Assembly: GCA_023079485.1 (NCBI GenBank)
Contig: CM041084.1
Location: 127,593,292 to 127,657,291 of the forward strand
Direction of reading: 5' to 3'
DNA length: 64,000 bases
Origin: Archilochus colubris
Taxonomy: Eukaryota > Chordata > Aves > Apodiformes > Trochilidae
Under the pieces are notes generated by a model. The model searched no databases. It was not told where the DNA came from and saw nothing but the letters and a program-made list of their open reading frames with translations. The position numbers and the translations under genes were made by a program. This document shows positions 12,220-26,644 of the stretch, piece by piece (position 1 is the stretch's first letter; each line of letters starts with the position of its first letter).

Positions 12220-15200
12220 TAGCACATCCAGGGTCAGAATGTCCCAGATTATACCTTTTGAAAAATTTTGCCTAGCACATGATGAAGTATGATGGACTTT
12301 GTAGCCTGGAAGATACCCAGAACTAAGCTGTGGTCTGCTTAGTTTTTGATCTCCAGTCAGGATCATGCCTTTGCTCTGCATTGTTTGTCTTGTGACATAT
12401 AAGAGCGATTTTACAATATAAACACCATGGTTTTAAAGGTTATTTTATCTATGTTTTCTTATGAAAGAAAGATTCATTATTTAATCTAGTGGTTACACTA
12501 AATCCATAGGGATAAACCTTATCTGTTAGAAACCTGCCTTCTCTATCCAGGAGGACAAGGAGGTTGTGGAAGGTACACAGAGCATCTGCTGTGCTCCAGG
12601 GAGCAGGGAACTACATGTGAGCATCTCCTCTTTTCCCTACATCTGTGCATGTCTTGTGCTACCTTAGGGGTTTATAACCCTTGTAAAGTTTCCTAATGCC
12701 CCTTATGGGAATGCTAAAGGAGTTGCTTTGGGTGACCTGACTCCCAAAGGTTGGTGTAAGACTGAACACATATTATGTCCATGGTCTGGGGTCCCTGACA
12801 GAAGTGGCAGGTGGTGACAGCAAGGACTCACAATAGAGAGAGAAAGTGGCTTCGCAGCAGAGGTGGGGAACTACAGAAAGCCCAGGACAAGACACTTTGC
12901 TGCAGCCCCTGTGCCCACAGCATGGGTCTCCTCTGGTGGGAGCCATCCAGGCAGCCTGGTGGCTGCTCCAGGCTGGCAGCTTTACCAGATCCATGTGACA
13001 TTGTCTTTTTGGCAGGGAAAACTCTGTGGAAAAAGCAAAAGTTGCACTGGATCTTGTTTTGATTATTTGTTTCTAACCTCAGTACTAATGGAAAAAATTT
13101 CTCTGGCGAGCGTCTGCTTCTTATTTTCCTATTGTTTTGTGGTCCTTCCAGTTCTCAGTGGGGAGGAATAATCTCCAAGTGCCACTTCGAAGGCTGATGC
13201 TCAGGCCATGTTATAGAGCTGCAAGTACTGGGGATGGAACTTTTCCTTCTGTTTTCTTTATTTCTCTGACTCTTATTCTGCTTCTTCTTCATTCTCTCCT
13301 CTTTCTGTCTTTCCAGCAGTGCCACCAGCAGTTCCTTCAGCAAAAATCCTTCTTCCTCCTCCCAGTTCTGTTTGGTGGTGAGAAATATGGTTTGGTTGTG
13401 AGAAATATGACTATTTCCATAATCAGGACGAGTAAGGTATAAGCAGCTCATCTGTACTATAAGAAGGATAATGTAAAATATTTGGTGAGTTCTTCTCGCC
13501 CCTAAAAAAGGTTTTTAAGAGTATCACTGATCTGTATTAAATTTGCAGTTCGTCAATCAATCTGAGCCAAAGATTATGTTTGAATTGGCCTTTCTCAAAC
13601 ACATGTGGCCTCTTGAACTTTAGAGTCTGAGCAGAAATCTCAGGTAACTATGGGCTCAATGCAAGGAGAAAATTTTCTGTCAAAGAGCTGAAATACAGAT
13701 TTGGTGCTTGAAGGTCAAAATCTGACATAGGAGCATACAGGTAATAAGAGAAAGGGAACAGGAACAAGTAAGCTTTTCTGCAGCATCAGTGACCTCAGTG
13801 CAATTAGATGTCTCATGTCACTGGGCAAACACATTGAGGTCTTTACTAGGGAATAAACGCAATTTTTAAGTCTATTTCAAATCCATAGGATTTTCCACTG
13901 AGTAGTAAATAAAGCCACTCAAACAATAACCTCTAAGAAATATCCTTTACAATATCCTGAGAAATAAATTTCTTTCAGGATTGCTTTATGTTCACAGGAT
14001 TTATGTTATAGATAGGTAAGGGATACATTACAGATAGATAACGTATGCATTACAGTGCCCAACTTATGTAGATGAGGATTATGCAAGTCTTAGTTGTATC
14101 TAGAGCTAAACTTTGGCTTTTTCTCCCTCCCAGTTTAATGCCTTAATTTCCATAAAAATGTTTGTTGCTCTTCTTGAAAGTACAGAAACTCTGTTCTTTG
14201 TTTTAGGATTAAAGTATGATTCCTCTTGTTAGAGCTCAGTTTGAAAAATTCATTTATAACATAAACACAAAGAACCTTGTAATGCCACTCCAATCCCCAG
14301 CTGCCTCCACCTGTTCTCTGCCTGCCTGAATCAGAAAATAAGCATCCAACAATGTAAGGAAATCTCATTTATGCCTGATTATTGCTAGATTTCAAAGCAT
14401 CTTACAACACGTGCAACTATTGCTCAGCTGACTGCAATTCCAGCAGTTCTGCTTGGAGGCCCTATCAGCCAACTCCAATAAAGACAAAGAGGTATTGGGA
14501 ATGTTTCAAAGACTACCAGTCTTTCAAAATCTTTTAATCCAGATGATAAATTCTCAATTGCCTTTCCTATTTCATTTCTCCCAAGGGCAGGGTCTCATTC
14601 CATCCCACCTTGTGCTCTGTGGTACCTCTGCCCTCCCTAAGCTCTCCAGTGCACGGTGGGTGATGTCCCATGATCCAGACCACAGAGGAGCCTGGATGGA
14701 AAACAGCTGAATTTCAGATCCTGCAACTAATGGAATATTGTAATGATATTTCAAAATAGAAAATATTTATGGTCTAAATGTGGTTTTGTTGTTTGTTGAA
14801 TGGCACAAACATTTTCAGTAGAGGCCACCTATTTTTTTGTGAAAAAATTTGTTTGCTCAAAACCTTAATGTTATCAGAAATTTTTTAGAGATGGGTGACC
14901 AATTCCAAACCATCCTGTGTTTCTTTACTATGGATTGCATTAGTTCTCCTTGTTAAATTTAAGGATGAGATATTTGGCCATCAAAGTCTGAACTTAATTC
15001 CTTTGTTGGGTGAAGGCTGCCTTATTCCCACCAGGTTTCTCCAGCCCCATCCACTCAGCACAGATGTTGTGATGGAGTAGACCACGTGCTGCTGGGTAGA
15101 CACAATCACCCTCCAGCACTGCCATGGGAATACCAGCCAGTCAGCTCCAGTGTGCATCCTCACGTCCTCGCTATAAAAAGATATTTTTAGATTAAAAGTT

Positions 15201-15989
15201 TTCGTTTGGACCTTTCTGTATTTCCAAAGTACCACATAAAACTGAAACACATTTCAGATAGGGGATCTTAACATCACAGAAGAATGCAAGTATCTGAATG
15301 ATACTAAAAATCATCTCCCCTCTGGGAACAAAACCCCCCTCTCCCAGAATGCCTCCAGACCTCTTGTTTTGCTAGTGTGATTGCAGGAACTTTAATAGAA
15401 GAGCATTTATTTTTTTTTTAAGCAATTCCTTTCTTTAAAAAGCAAACCTCTCTTTTTTTAACTTTTGCTCAACACTAATCTGGGTAAAATCTAGTGCTCA
15501 TAAAACTACAGCACTGCCCTAGGAATTTTTTGAAAGACTGAGTTATTTCTTTCTGCTGAACTTTCATATTACAAGAAAAATATACTACCTTTTTCTAAAA
15601 ATATATTCTCTCAGTTACACTCAGAAATAAATATGACAGTAGGAATACTGACAGATGCAGACTTTACTATTACTAGCTAGCAAACAATGAGTTTGTCTTT
15701 CCAGATCTTCTTGCATTAACTTATAAATGGTCTGTTTATTTTATCTTCACCTGAGGTTCATTGTTCTGATGTTAGATAAGGAATTATAACTCCTGTTGAT
15801 TTTCCCTTGTAGCATATTGATTTTGGATACCTTATTGAGGGCACCCTAGCAGAGGCTTAAAAAATTATTTTGGTTAAACAGTATAATACACAGATAAAAT
15901 ATGTACCACTTGCCCAGTTCCCTTTTGGAAATGGCAATTAGAGAATTTTTCAATTGCAATTATAGAATTTCCATGTGAAATATTGTGAT
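12220..15989. other. Intergenic, unique sequence
   Basis: No gene recognised. A pyrimidine-rich stretch lies at about 13245-13320. GAGAAATATG is directly repeated at about 13379-13409, and a GATAG/GATACATTACAG partial repeat lies near 14010-14060. Open frames on both strands are short and lack domain motifs. Confidence 0.6.
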
Positions 15990-16177
15990 CCTTCCCTTCC
16001 CTTCCCTTCCCTTCCCTTCCCTTCCCTTCCCTTCCCTTCCCTTCCCTTCCCTTCCCTTCCCTTCCCTTCCCTTCCCTTCCCTTCCCCTTCCCTTCCCTTC
16101 CCTTCCCTTCCCTTCCCTTCCCTTCCCTTCCCTTCCCTTCCCTTCCCTTCCCTTCCCTTCCCTTCCCTTCCCTTCCC
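15990..16177. repeat. Pentanucleotide microsatellite (CTTCC)n / (GGAAG)n
   Basis: An uninterrupted array of CTTCC units spans 188 bp, about 37 copies. The only defect is one extra C near 16081-16087 that shifts the register. The plus strand is entirely pyrimidine. Because the unit is 5 bp and lacks stops, several frames on both strands stay open and give spurious proteins of PSLPF or GREGK repeats. These are not genes. Such a mirror-symmetric tract can form intramolecular triplex DNA. Confidence 0.98.
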
Positions 16178-19100
16178 ACACCATGAGAGAGTCAACACTG
16201 CCTGGCTTTATTCCACTTGGGAATTACCAGCAGGGAATACTGCTGTCCATTTAAGGTAGTTTATCTTCTTTTTTACAGTAACTACTTTGTGGTTTTCCTT
16301 ATGGTAAGAGGGGTAGGGTCAGGCTAAGAGACACTTTTTGAGTGAGGTGGACACAAAATGACACATTTTCATTTCCATGTATTTTTCTATATACAAAAAC
16401 AACCCCTTTTTAAAATTTCCCCCCCCACCACCCCTAATAATTAACTCATCCAACTCCGTCAATTTTCTTTACCTAACTTTTCTCTTAATAGTTTATCTGG
16501 AGTTCATAAACCACACAATGTTTCACAATGACACAGGAGTTAGCCTGGAAAAACAGCAGGCAACGAAACAGCAAGGACTTTTTGGTCCTTTGTACCTTTG
16601 TATAAGGTAATTATATGCCCCAGAAAAAATATTGCCTTTTTATTTAAATAGCTAAGGGTTGTGGGGTTTTTTCTTCACAACTGTTTCTTAGGAGATATGT
16701 TTGGACAAAATTTAATTAAAAGTTAATTTCTTATTAAGTATATGGCAGCAAAAATAAATACTCTGTGATACATTTTCTGCTTCAGTAAGTCTTTAAGGCT
16801 CAAAAATACAATTTCTTATAGAAGCAGATATTGAAAGCAAGAGCATCAGAAATGCAGATATAGATGGTTTTCACACAGACCAAATATTTTTGTTTTCAAG
16901 AGTGAAAACTGGTGCTGAAAACCTTATCTGTTCGCAGTTTTTCCTTCATTCTCTTGCAGAGACCCTGTCAAGATCAAGATTCATAGTTCCTCCCATGACT
17001 GCACAGGAAACCATTATATTTTTTCATCATCTGATAAAGCTCATTAAAATGTTGTCTACAGCACTTCTCTTAGGTTATTTGTTCTCAGTGGCATGTTACA
17101 CCATTTTAAATTATTCCCAAGAGAATGAAGAGCCCTATTTTTCAGCTGTTGGGATGAGAGAGGCAATCTGTTGCATTTGAAAGGGAGATCTATAAATAAA
17201 AAAACAATGAAAGAGTGGTCTAATGTTCACTGATCCAGGACTTCCTTGACTTGTTCTTTGGAATAATATTTGATTAGGGACTGTCATATTCAGTCCTACG
17301 AAGTTCTGTGTAATGAGTTCTCTCACAGAAAGTGATTTCTATGCTTATCTGTGTTCCTGGTTGTATCAAATAATGGATGTAGCCAGTCAGCTGGAGGAAT
17401 AGCCCAGTGTTAGGTGTCTGCTCAGGTAGGGACCCAAACAGCCCCTATGTTCTAGTCCCAGATGGTCGTTGAGTCAGCATACCACAGTAGGAGGTGTTGC
17501 TGCAGCAGAGTCCTCCACAATCATCAGTATAATTAGTGATGAGGGAAAAATACAGAAGTAGTTTTGAGTTTTCAGTCAAAAAACCATTTCAGAACAGCTC
17601 AATATACCAGGTGCCATTAGCTTCTAAACAAGAATACATTTTTCTGGATGCAAGAGAAATATATATGTGAGAAACAAATGACCCTTTATCCAGGATAATT
17701 GGGATCTGTGATTCTTTGGTATTGTTGATCATCTGTGAAAAAAAAACAAAAACAAAAACAACCCTGAAAGATATAAAAGAATAAGAAATGTTTCATTCTT
17801 TGTCTTCCAGACATTTTTACCTGCTTGACTCCAAGAGGGTTGCCACCTGCAGAGCCAAGGGACCCTGACAACTTGGACAGAAGCAGATTCCTAATAGGAT
17901 GTGAGAGAGAGTGGGATGAAGGGTTACTTGTGCAATTGCCTTTTTGTTTGCTGTTTGGGTTTGTTTTGTTTTGTTTGTTTTTTACCCTTAGGTACTCAGA
18001 ATGTCCTGAATTGGTGTTTGTCTAAATTTGTGCCTTCATTAACGTAAGCTCTTGCAGAAATAAACCGTGAACCAGAAACCTTGCCTCTCAGGTGACTTCC
18101 TGAAAATCATGCCAGAACTAGGGGTGAGACATCATTAAGTCTGATGCCACGACCTTTAAACTTCACAGGCTCATCTCCACAAGGACTGGCAAATGTGAAG
18201 TTGCACCTGGAGCTCCCCATCAAGGAGTTGCAGCTGGGGTGGATAGAGCCAGTGCCCAGCCTTGCTCCAACAAGCCAAGGGCACTTGTAATTTCTCCTGT
18301 AGGTCTTATTGCAGCTATCCTTGAGAGCCTGAGGAGAGGGAAAGGGGAGGCTCGCCCAGCTCTCTGACAAGAGGTTTGTTCATTCGAGTGAGATTTATTA
18401 CTGACATCTACCAATGTTGTGGTTTTCATCTGCAAGTGTGTCTCAACCCTGGAGTACTTTTGGTATTGTCAAGCTTTTAATGTCAAATTAACTTGTCCGA
18501 GTTGAAGCCAGGCTCTTGTGGTATCCAGGCAACGGTTCCAAAACAGTGGTTAACAGGAGGCAGGGGTGAGCGGAGCTGCAGGCGGCTGCACATCCACCAT
18601 CTCTCTCTGTTTTGAGCAAGGTCATCTGTACGTGGGCACCTGAGGAACTCTGAGTCCATCTTTGGCCTGGAGTCAATGTCCCACTCACCACGGGGCTTTT
18701 TTTTCCCAGCTTCCCGTAACAGCCTTTTCCTGACAAAGCAGGTTTGAAAAATGAGGCTTTCACATACAACCAACAGCCCAGTCCAGGATCAGGAGATATA
18801 AACCAGGAGTGGGGAAAGTTTTTTCACCCACGCTCTACTCAATTCCTTTGTCCTTTTGCCCAGATCTTCTCCTGATCCTACTTTCTCTTTGGTTGGCCCA
18901 GACAAGACAGAAAATACATCTGAACTGTCTCTGACCTTGGAAAGTCCCCTTTAACCCTGATGACCTGGCAGTAGGCACAACACATCAATGCTTCTGCTGT
19001 TTTGTTGATGCCCCTGTTCTCTTCAGAATAGGCCAAACTGCCTGTGTTTCCTAGCTAAGGCTCTGGAGATAAGAGATGGTTTTCCTAAGGGCAACTAAAA

Positions 19101-22100
19101 CTCTGTCTTCAGTTGACAGAGAGAGATGACACTTGCAGAGGTAATTCTGGGATGCCTAAGGCAGGCTCTGGTGCTGAATTCCTCTCTGAAGGTGACAGTC
19201 TCTCCACATATTATCCGTGTAGAAAACCTGTTGCACAAAATCCCTTCTGGTCAGTTGGGTTTCACAGAGCTGCAAATCTCTCTTGACTTGATTGTATCTT
19301 CCAGTCTTACCTTGCAGACTTGTCCTGCAAGTGTTTCACCTGAAGTGGGGGCCTGGGTTTGTTGTTTCATTTAATCTGGACACTGTTAGAAATGGGGCTT
19401 TGGTCTGTGTGCAGGGAGACATAAAGCACAAGTTAGACCTCAGCTTGCAGCCACAGTGGCACACACTGCTTAGTTCAAGTAGTCCAACTTCACAAATCAT
19501 GCACAATTGCCAAATGTCATGATATTGCCACATGGATACCACAACACTTTCTCCGAGTTCAGAAGCAATTCAGAGCTCAGCCTAAATGGACGGAGTAGCT
19601 CAACATCAGTAAGTCTTTCAGGATCATTTAGGAAGAGAACAGTACTGAAAGCTGCAGGCTATTTTCTGCTTTCTGCATAGCCCACACTCTCTTTCAAATA
19701 AGAATATTGAACTGAACTAGATTGACTTGTATCCTGTCCTCCGCTGGGTACACTGCTTTCCTGCCTGCCATTTAAATGGAAATATCACAATTTCACAAGA
19801 TGGCACAAAGGCTGAACATGATGATGTGCTTACTGACTGCTTATATTCAAGCCACCCACCTGGATGATGCTTTGATGAGTATTAAACCACAGACACCCCC
19901 AGAATAATTCCCAATGATGTGGCTCATTGGTGATCATCCAGGACACAGTAAACAGTCAATGAATCCTAAGGGCCCCACGCTCAGGGAGGGCAGTGCCAGC
20001 AGTGCCACATGGCTGCCCCTCCACTGCTGTTGGAACCCAGGTGGGCAGCCAGGGCCAGCAGCCCTGCAGAATGCATCCTGGAAAACAAAATAAAAACTAA
20101 AAAAATATATTTCTCTAGCATACCTGGCACAGAGAATGACTACAAAAGAAGGTAGTCAAAGGCATAGTCAAAGGCATACTACCACCACTACCAAAGCATT
20201 ATTGTCCCTAGGTACATGAATAAGCACTGCTCTTCCCTCCAGCCAAGAGAGTTCAGATTGTTTTGGGGTCTGATTCATCCAAAATAGCTGACAAGGGCAG
20301 TAAATCCTGGATTTGTTTTTTTTTTTCCGATGCTGCTGAGTAATTCCCTTTTATAGAGCTGTCTTGTGGAGATACGTGTCTCACTCTTAATTTCCACTTC
20401 TTCCTCCTTCTCCATACATTTTCTTGCAGAAGATACAAGTGAAGAAGAGAAGAAGAGAAGAAGCAAGGTGGCTGAGGACAAGATACAGGTTCACTGCAAA
20501 GCCCTCCCCTATTTGTTCTACCTGACAATGATTAAAAAACTAAAGACAAAGCTGTTTTTTACACAGTGTTTCACAACTGTTGTTAAACTCCCACTTGGTA
20601 CAATTTTTGGCTGCATTCTTTCTCCTGCTCAGAGTTCAAACAATTTTCAGTGGGAATCCTTCACAGTGGATACTTCAGAGTTGTGAGCAGTGATTTGTAT
20701 CCCTCCAGTATCTTACTTTCATGGGGAAACATCAAATCCTCAAAAAAATGTCTGTGCCAACATAGAAATCTCTATTTTTGACACAGATTGGTATCATATC
20801 TGTATCTCCTTCTCCTCTGTAATCTTTTCAGTAGTTTTTTTTTCTGAGATCTCAGTCTTGCCAGCCCCTAATCTCTGCATGCCTAAAGTTAGGGATATGA
20901 GTAACTCCACAGAAATGCTGTTGCTCAAAGACCTCAGCCCTTGCTTTTTAAGTTGAAACTTGGATCATCATCCTTAAATGATCTTTTTGTGTGTGAGGCT
21001 TGTAAGATGTTCTCTTTGGTGATCTTAGTTATTAAATCTGGGGTTGTAACATCATTGTAACTTGTCATATCTGTAATTGTCATGACACAAACTGGCCTAA
21101 CAGCCGAACATGTTACCAGCAGGACAGGGATTGCATCTCAGCCATCAGAAAGCAAAGTTCAGCTGCTTGGGGCCATCCTTAATATAATAATTGTATCACC
21201 ACATGTTGACTCAAAACCACAAATAGAACTATGTGACAGTTCAAACCCCTGCATCTGGGATGGTGTCCATGTCCAGCCCCCACCAAACCATCCAGTTCAT
21301 TGGTAATAATTTTCTTAGTGAAAATGCTGTGGGTCCATTTTACAAGTGGATTTATAGCTCTGAGTAGAACAGTAACACATTTGGGGCTGAACCCCATGGA
21401 AACAACCCAAGCAAGTAGCTTTAAACTGTAAGTAACTATTTTGTCTTAAGCACCAGCAGCATCCTCATTTTTTTTTCTTCTGAGCTTGTGGATCTGGTGT
21501 CTCTTCAGCTCTGCCCTGTGTTTAGTGGTCTATACTCGTGAAGACAGGATTCAGATAATTTTTCCCTCTTCCCTCAGAGGGCAAAGAGCTGTGATAAGCA
21601 AAATAAATCACGTCAGTAACTAAAACTTCATAGAAAGTGTGGTACACAAGAGAAAAAGTACAGAAACTACTGACAACTGAGACTGCATCCATCCTTGCTG
21701 AGGACAGGTGCCTCCCAGAAATGTAAATCCTCCCCACCCCCACCCAGTCCTTTCAAATGATGTTAGGAAAGGACTAATAAAATGTTCTTGTTTTAGTTAA
21801 TCATTCCTTCAAGCTCTCCCAGCCAAGCTGAGTTGCACTCCATGAGGTCAGCATGCTCCTTGTACTCACAGCCAATGTTCCCTTTTTTTATTAGTATATC
21901 GACCATGCAGTTTACTCCAGTATTGCAACAGTGTCAGGGCTTCATTTTCCACAGCATGAAACTATTCCCACTTCACCTGCTAACAAATGGAGCTCTGATT
22001 GTTTTTCTGAGTAGACAGACTGTTCCTGCCTTGTATGCCTCTGTCTCAAAAGCTTCTTCAGACAATGTACAGGACAATTTGTGAGGTGTTACCCAGGCCC

Positions 22101-25100
22101 CCAAAGTAGCCTAATGTTTTTCCCATGGTGAAGAAGGTAATTTAGGAGAAAAAGTTCTCAAAGTCACCTCACTTGTGATTTAGTTGTTATTTACTAGCTT
22201 GTCATATGTGGGCACTGCAAAGCTAACAGCAAACTGGGAGGCATGAGTTTAAAATACATAAGTATTGGCAATGTTGAATGAGTTTTAAAATAGTGGGATT
22301 ATTTTGAAAGTTTTCTGACCCTCTCAGGCTGGCAAAAATGTGGTAATTAAGGAATCAAACAGAATTGCAGATTAAAAGAAGGTCCCAAGGTGAAGGGAGC
22401 AATCCCTCTCTCCCCAGCTGTCAGTGATGGGAAGAAACTCTAAAACCAGGGGATTTTAAGAGCAAAACAAAGAAATGAGGCAGAGCAGTTCCACCTTTAA
22501 CAGAGGAAGGCAAAGGACATAAAAAAACCCAGGGTGCTCTAATCAACCTTGGAAATTGTAGAGGGAAGAAGAGCCTTCTGCAAACTAAATGAAGCACCAA
22601 AACAACTAAGGGTGACCCTTGCTGCTAAACAGGATCTATAAATGCATCTTACTCGATGTTCTTCTTTTGCAACCATGCTTGAAATTGCAACACTAAGATG
22701 TCACTCTTAGCTTGTCAATGTAGAATAAAACAGTGCTAATTTCTTCTTAAATTCATCCAGGATTAAAGGCAACACCAGAGAAAGCTGTCACATACCAGGA
22801 TCCCTGGAGATGAGGAACCCAAAAGGACATCTTTAATGGCACTCAGAAAACAAGGTGCATTTGAGGCACCCCAGCCTGCAACTTTCCTTCCCCTTAAATC
22901 ATGTTTGTGAACTGAAACAATCAGCCATTGTAGTGAGGGAGAGAAGAGAAGCCTTCCTCACTGGTTGTTACTCCTCCTTTCTCCAGCTGGGGAAAGGCAG
23001 AGGCACAGCAACCAAACACTGTGCAAACAAACTTCTACTGTCATACAGTATCACAAAGGAAGGAAAAGGTTACTGGTTTGGTTTGGTTTGGTTTGGTTTG
23101 GTTTTTCCCTCCTTTGCTTTTTTGGTATTGGTTGCACACACAGCTACTGTGGTTCTCATTTTGTAGGATCCACCATTCTCCCTACACAGGGCTTTATTTT
23201 GGAAGAAAACAAAGCAGAGAAAGCTGTTCTGGCACTGCCACCAGCAGCTGATGGAAGAAAGTAGGAAAAGAAGTAAAAGCACCTTGCAAATCATAAATTC
23301 AGAAAAAAAAACAAATAGAAAAATGCACAGGTATGGAGAGGAGATGGAGATGATTTTAAAAGTCATCAGATGCAAATTGTTCAGACCATTTAGAAAGCTG
23401 ACAAAAACAGCAGCCAAAAAGGTGACCAAAATAGTGAAACTTAAAAAGTAGAATCTGTAGGAAAATCTGGAATCAAAGAGTTTGCTAGGCTTTTAAATCA
23501 TAATTCCTAAGCAGTCAGGAAACAACCTGAGACCACAGGGACCTCTTCAGCCAGGCACCTGCAAAGGAGAAAGATTTTTTATTTCTACCAGGCAAATACA
23601 GAGATTAAAGAGCATGGAAAATATGTGGGCCCTGCAAAAAGATGTGGAAATGTTGCTTCAGAGCAGCCTTGCTTTTATGTCTTCCTTCAAGTTTAGTAAC
23701 AGAATTCAAAGAGCAAATCAACAGTGGGAGAAGAAAGCAAAGTATTCTTACATTTCTAGAAAACTCAGAAGTAACCAGAACTCCACAGCAACTTTTTCCT
23801 AAACTAAGCAAACGCTGCTGAGCATTTTTCATGTTAGATAATGGATCTTGAAATAAAGTATCATTTATGGTCCAGTTTTCTGAGCAGCCAGTGGGAGGAT
23901 GGTTGGCTGTTTATGTTGTTTATGTTAAAATTCTTTGTATGGGTTAAATACATCTCCCTCAGTCCACTTTGTGCCTGGAGGGAAGCTGAGAGCAGAATAT
24001 TCTACTGTAAATTCTTCTGAGACTGTATTTTTAGCATTGGCAATGCTCTGTTTAGGGAAAGTAGTCAGAAAAGGATGGCAAAATTTAGCAAGATGTTAAA
24101 TCTGCAGATACGTGACTTTTTTTGAACTCTCTTTTTAACAAGACCTGCAAGACAACACGTCAGGAATTCTTCCAGCTCGGATAGGTTTGGGCTGAATCTT
24201 GCTTTTTTTATGTTAAGAAACTCCCACTGGTAAATATGGAAATTCCCTGGGTCTGCTCAAGCTGAGCAAAGAGCAGTCAACTTCACATTTCTTGGGATGC
24301 TTGAACAAGAAAAAAAAGTGAGCAGTTTTGAGGGCTGATAGCAGCCAGGCACTGGAGTGGCTGGGAAAGGGTTGACCCTGTTCTGGTGTGGTTGGTACTG
24401 AGCTGGGGCTGATGACCACTGGAAAGCTGGGCTCTGCCTTGCTGTCTGGTTTCAGATATTTACACCCAGAAGACATGTTCCTCAGACTGCTTTGCTGTAC
24501 TGGTGTTTGTTGGCCTCGAGCAGTTGGCATCCACACTGCCAACCCCTTTTCTCTCCTGCATCCAGGTTGTCTGACCCTGGGAACAGCCCCCACCATCTCC
24601 CAGCTTGCCTGGTATACCCTGGGGGGCTCATTCCTCCACACCCTAGGGTGCAGGACATCCACCCAGCTTGCCCAATAACCTGGTCCCATTCAACCTACCT
24701 GCATAGCCAGAGCCAACATCTCTCACCCAGCAGGGCACAGAAAATAGCGTGAGCTGGACAAGGAGCTCTGCTGTTAAGTGGTGTTAAATAAATGTCCAAA
24801 GTGGTGATTGCATGACTGCTCCCTTCAAGCTCAGCTCAAATTGGTTGTGTGCTGAGAGGGGCAGGTCAGTAGTTTCCATTGAGATTTTGTTGTTGATGAG
24901 TGAATGTACAGACTAGCCACAGGGTAATTTCTTCTCCTTGTTTAATCAAATGGAAACTTTCAATCCATTTTTTGCATTTGCACAACAGCCACTGCAGTTT
25001 ATTTAAGTAGGTTAAACATAAATCAGCACCAAAATACATCCCAGCAGCATAGTGATGCTCTCTCTTTAATTTGAAATATTATCTTTATTTCTCTTAGTCT

Positions 25101-26644
25101 TGTGACTCCTCAGAAGTGTTTCCTTCATTGACCATTGGCATTTGTTTGCTGGTGCTCAAAGCCTTCTGATTTAGTGTAGATGACTTAGTGCTGGTGCTTC
25201 AAGGGCAGCACTTGCAGCTCCAGCACACAGAGGAAGAAGTGAGTGTCCTTCCCATGTTAAAATCAGCAGCAAATCTCTACACAGACTTTAAATGCAGCAT
25301 GATGAGTAGTGTTTGAATTTTTCCACTAAATATAGGCAGAACATTGTGCCCTCCAGGTGGATAGAAATAGGCAAAAAGAAGAAATAGATTTTATACAGTT
25401 GGACTCACTCGAGCAGGTTGTGATGGAAGGAGGATGGGGGTGGCACTGGAGATATCCCCATGTGGGCCATGGCTATGGTGTGCACCTCAAAGGGGCACAA
25501 GTCAGGGACACCTTAACTGCCTGAGGATTTTGCCAGTAAAATGGACTGTACTGGCTCTGTGGATAGTACAGGGATGCAGGTCCACCAGGGACAGAGAGAT
25601 CTGCTGTAGTCTGGTGTTTTGGAAAAATTTTTCTTTGGCCAGTGAGGTTGGAATTGGGATTTGGCATCGTTTCTCACTTTCATATTCCCTGTTACAGCTC
25701 TACACGATATGGAAAACTGAGAGGTGGAAGTGAGGGGGCTGGAGGGATGTCATTTGTGCAATGAGGTCTGGAGAAGATTTCTGTCACCACCTAACACAGC
25801 TTGGCTCCTCAGGTTCTGTAAAACAGAAGAGATGGGAATAAATTCTTCCCGGCTAGTGAAGACTGAACCATTGCAGAATTAAAAGAAAGTCAAACAGCTC
25901 TCAGGAAGATGTGGTTGTTTGATAAACAAGAACATTTTATGGTAATCTCAGTATTTACAAACACAAGGATGGGTCAAATATCTGCTCCTTGGAAATATCT
26001 TTTTTCCCAACAGAAATTTCCTTTAAAGCCTAGCAAATACTTGGGCTAAAAATAACTTATAAAAGAGCTATGTCCATGCATTCTCATTCTCTCACAAAAT
26101 TCAGTAGTTTCCAAGGACTGTTGTTTTTCAGTCCACTCAATATTTTTGCAGCATAACATGGACCTCTTTGTCATTAGATCATAGAAACTTAAAGTCTTGG
26201 ATAGCATTTAACTTTAGGTACATCCAGAAAAGATTGCTAATTTAATGCCTGGTGCTGTAAATTCAAAGACATCAGGACACAATGTCAAAGACATCTAGTT
26301 GTATAGCTCTGGTAGCTATAATCCCAAGTACTAATACACAACTGGCCACACTTGCTGACTATTCATAATGTTTTCCACAAATACACAAGTTTAGCTAACA
26401 AAATGTTACTCCTGACTGTAGGTATAATTTATAAAGCCATTGAACATATTGTTGAAATGTTTTCACAGAATGTGATGTTACATCTGTAGACTGTGATTAT
26501 TGAGTTGTGTTTCACAGATCAAACTGTAACTGAGAAGGTAGAATTTAAAAATCAATCCTGATAGCTAGGAAAAGACATATTTCAGACACCCTGCCTATGA
26601 AATGTTCCATGCTGCTTATTGGTTTTCATCATTTTAGAAAAACA
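16178..26644. other. Intergenic, unique sequence with small low-complexity runs
   Basis: No gene recognised. Content noted: A/C-rich low complexity near 17738-17765; a T/G-rich stretch at about 17938-17985; a duplicated TAGTCAAAGGCA at about 20153-20176; an exon-like segment beginning at 20430; a short (GGTTT)n array at 23075-23105; and a lysine-rich open frame at 23251-23451. Longer open frames (for example 24213-24689, minus) have no recognisable domain. Confidence 0.55.
23075..23105. repeat. Short (GGTTT)n microsatellite
   Basis: Six consecutive GGTTT units, then a T-rich tail. It explains the V-W-F-G-L repeats seen in overlapping open frames, which should be ignored. Confidence 0.95.

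Noticed and set aside
15874..16259. Open frames encoding G-R-E-G-K or P-S-L-P-F repeats
   Set aside because: They are translations of the (CTTCC)n array in several frames and both strands.
24213..24689. 158-codon minus-strand frame
   Set aside because: Overlapped by open frames on the other strand, without domain or splice support.
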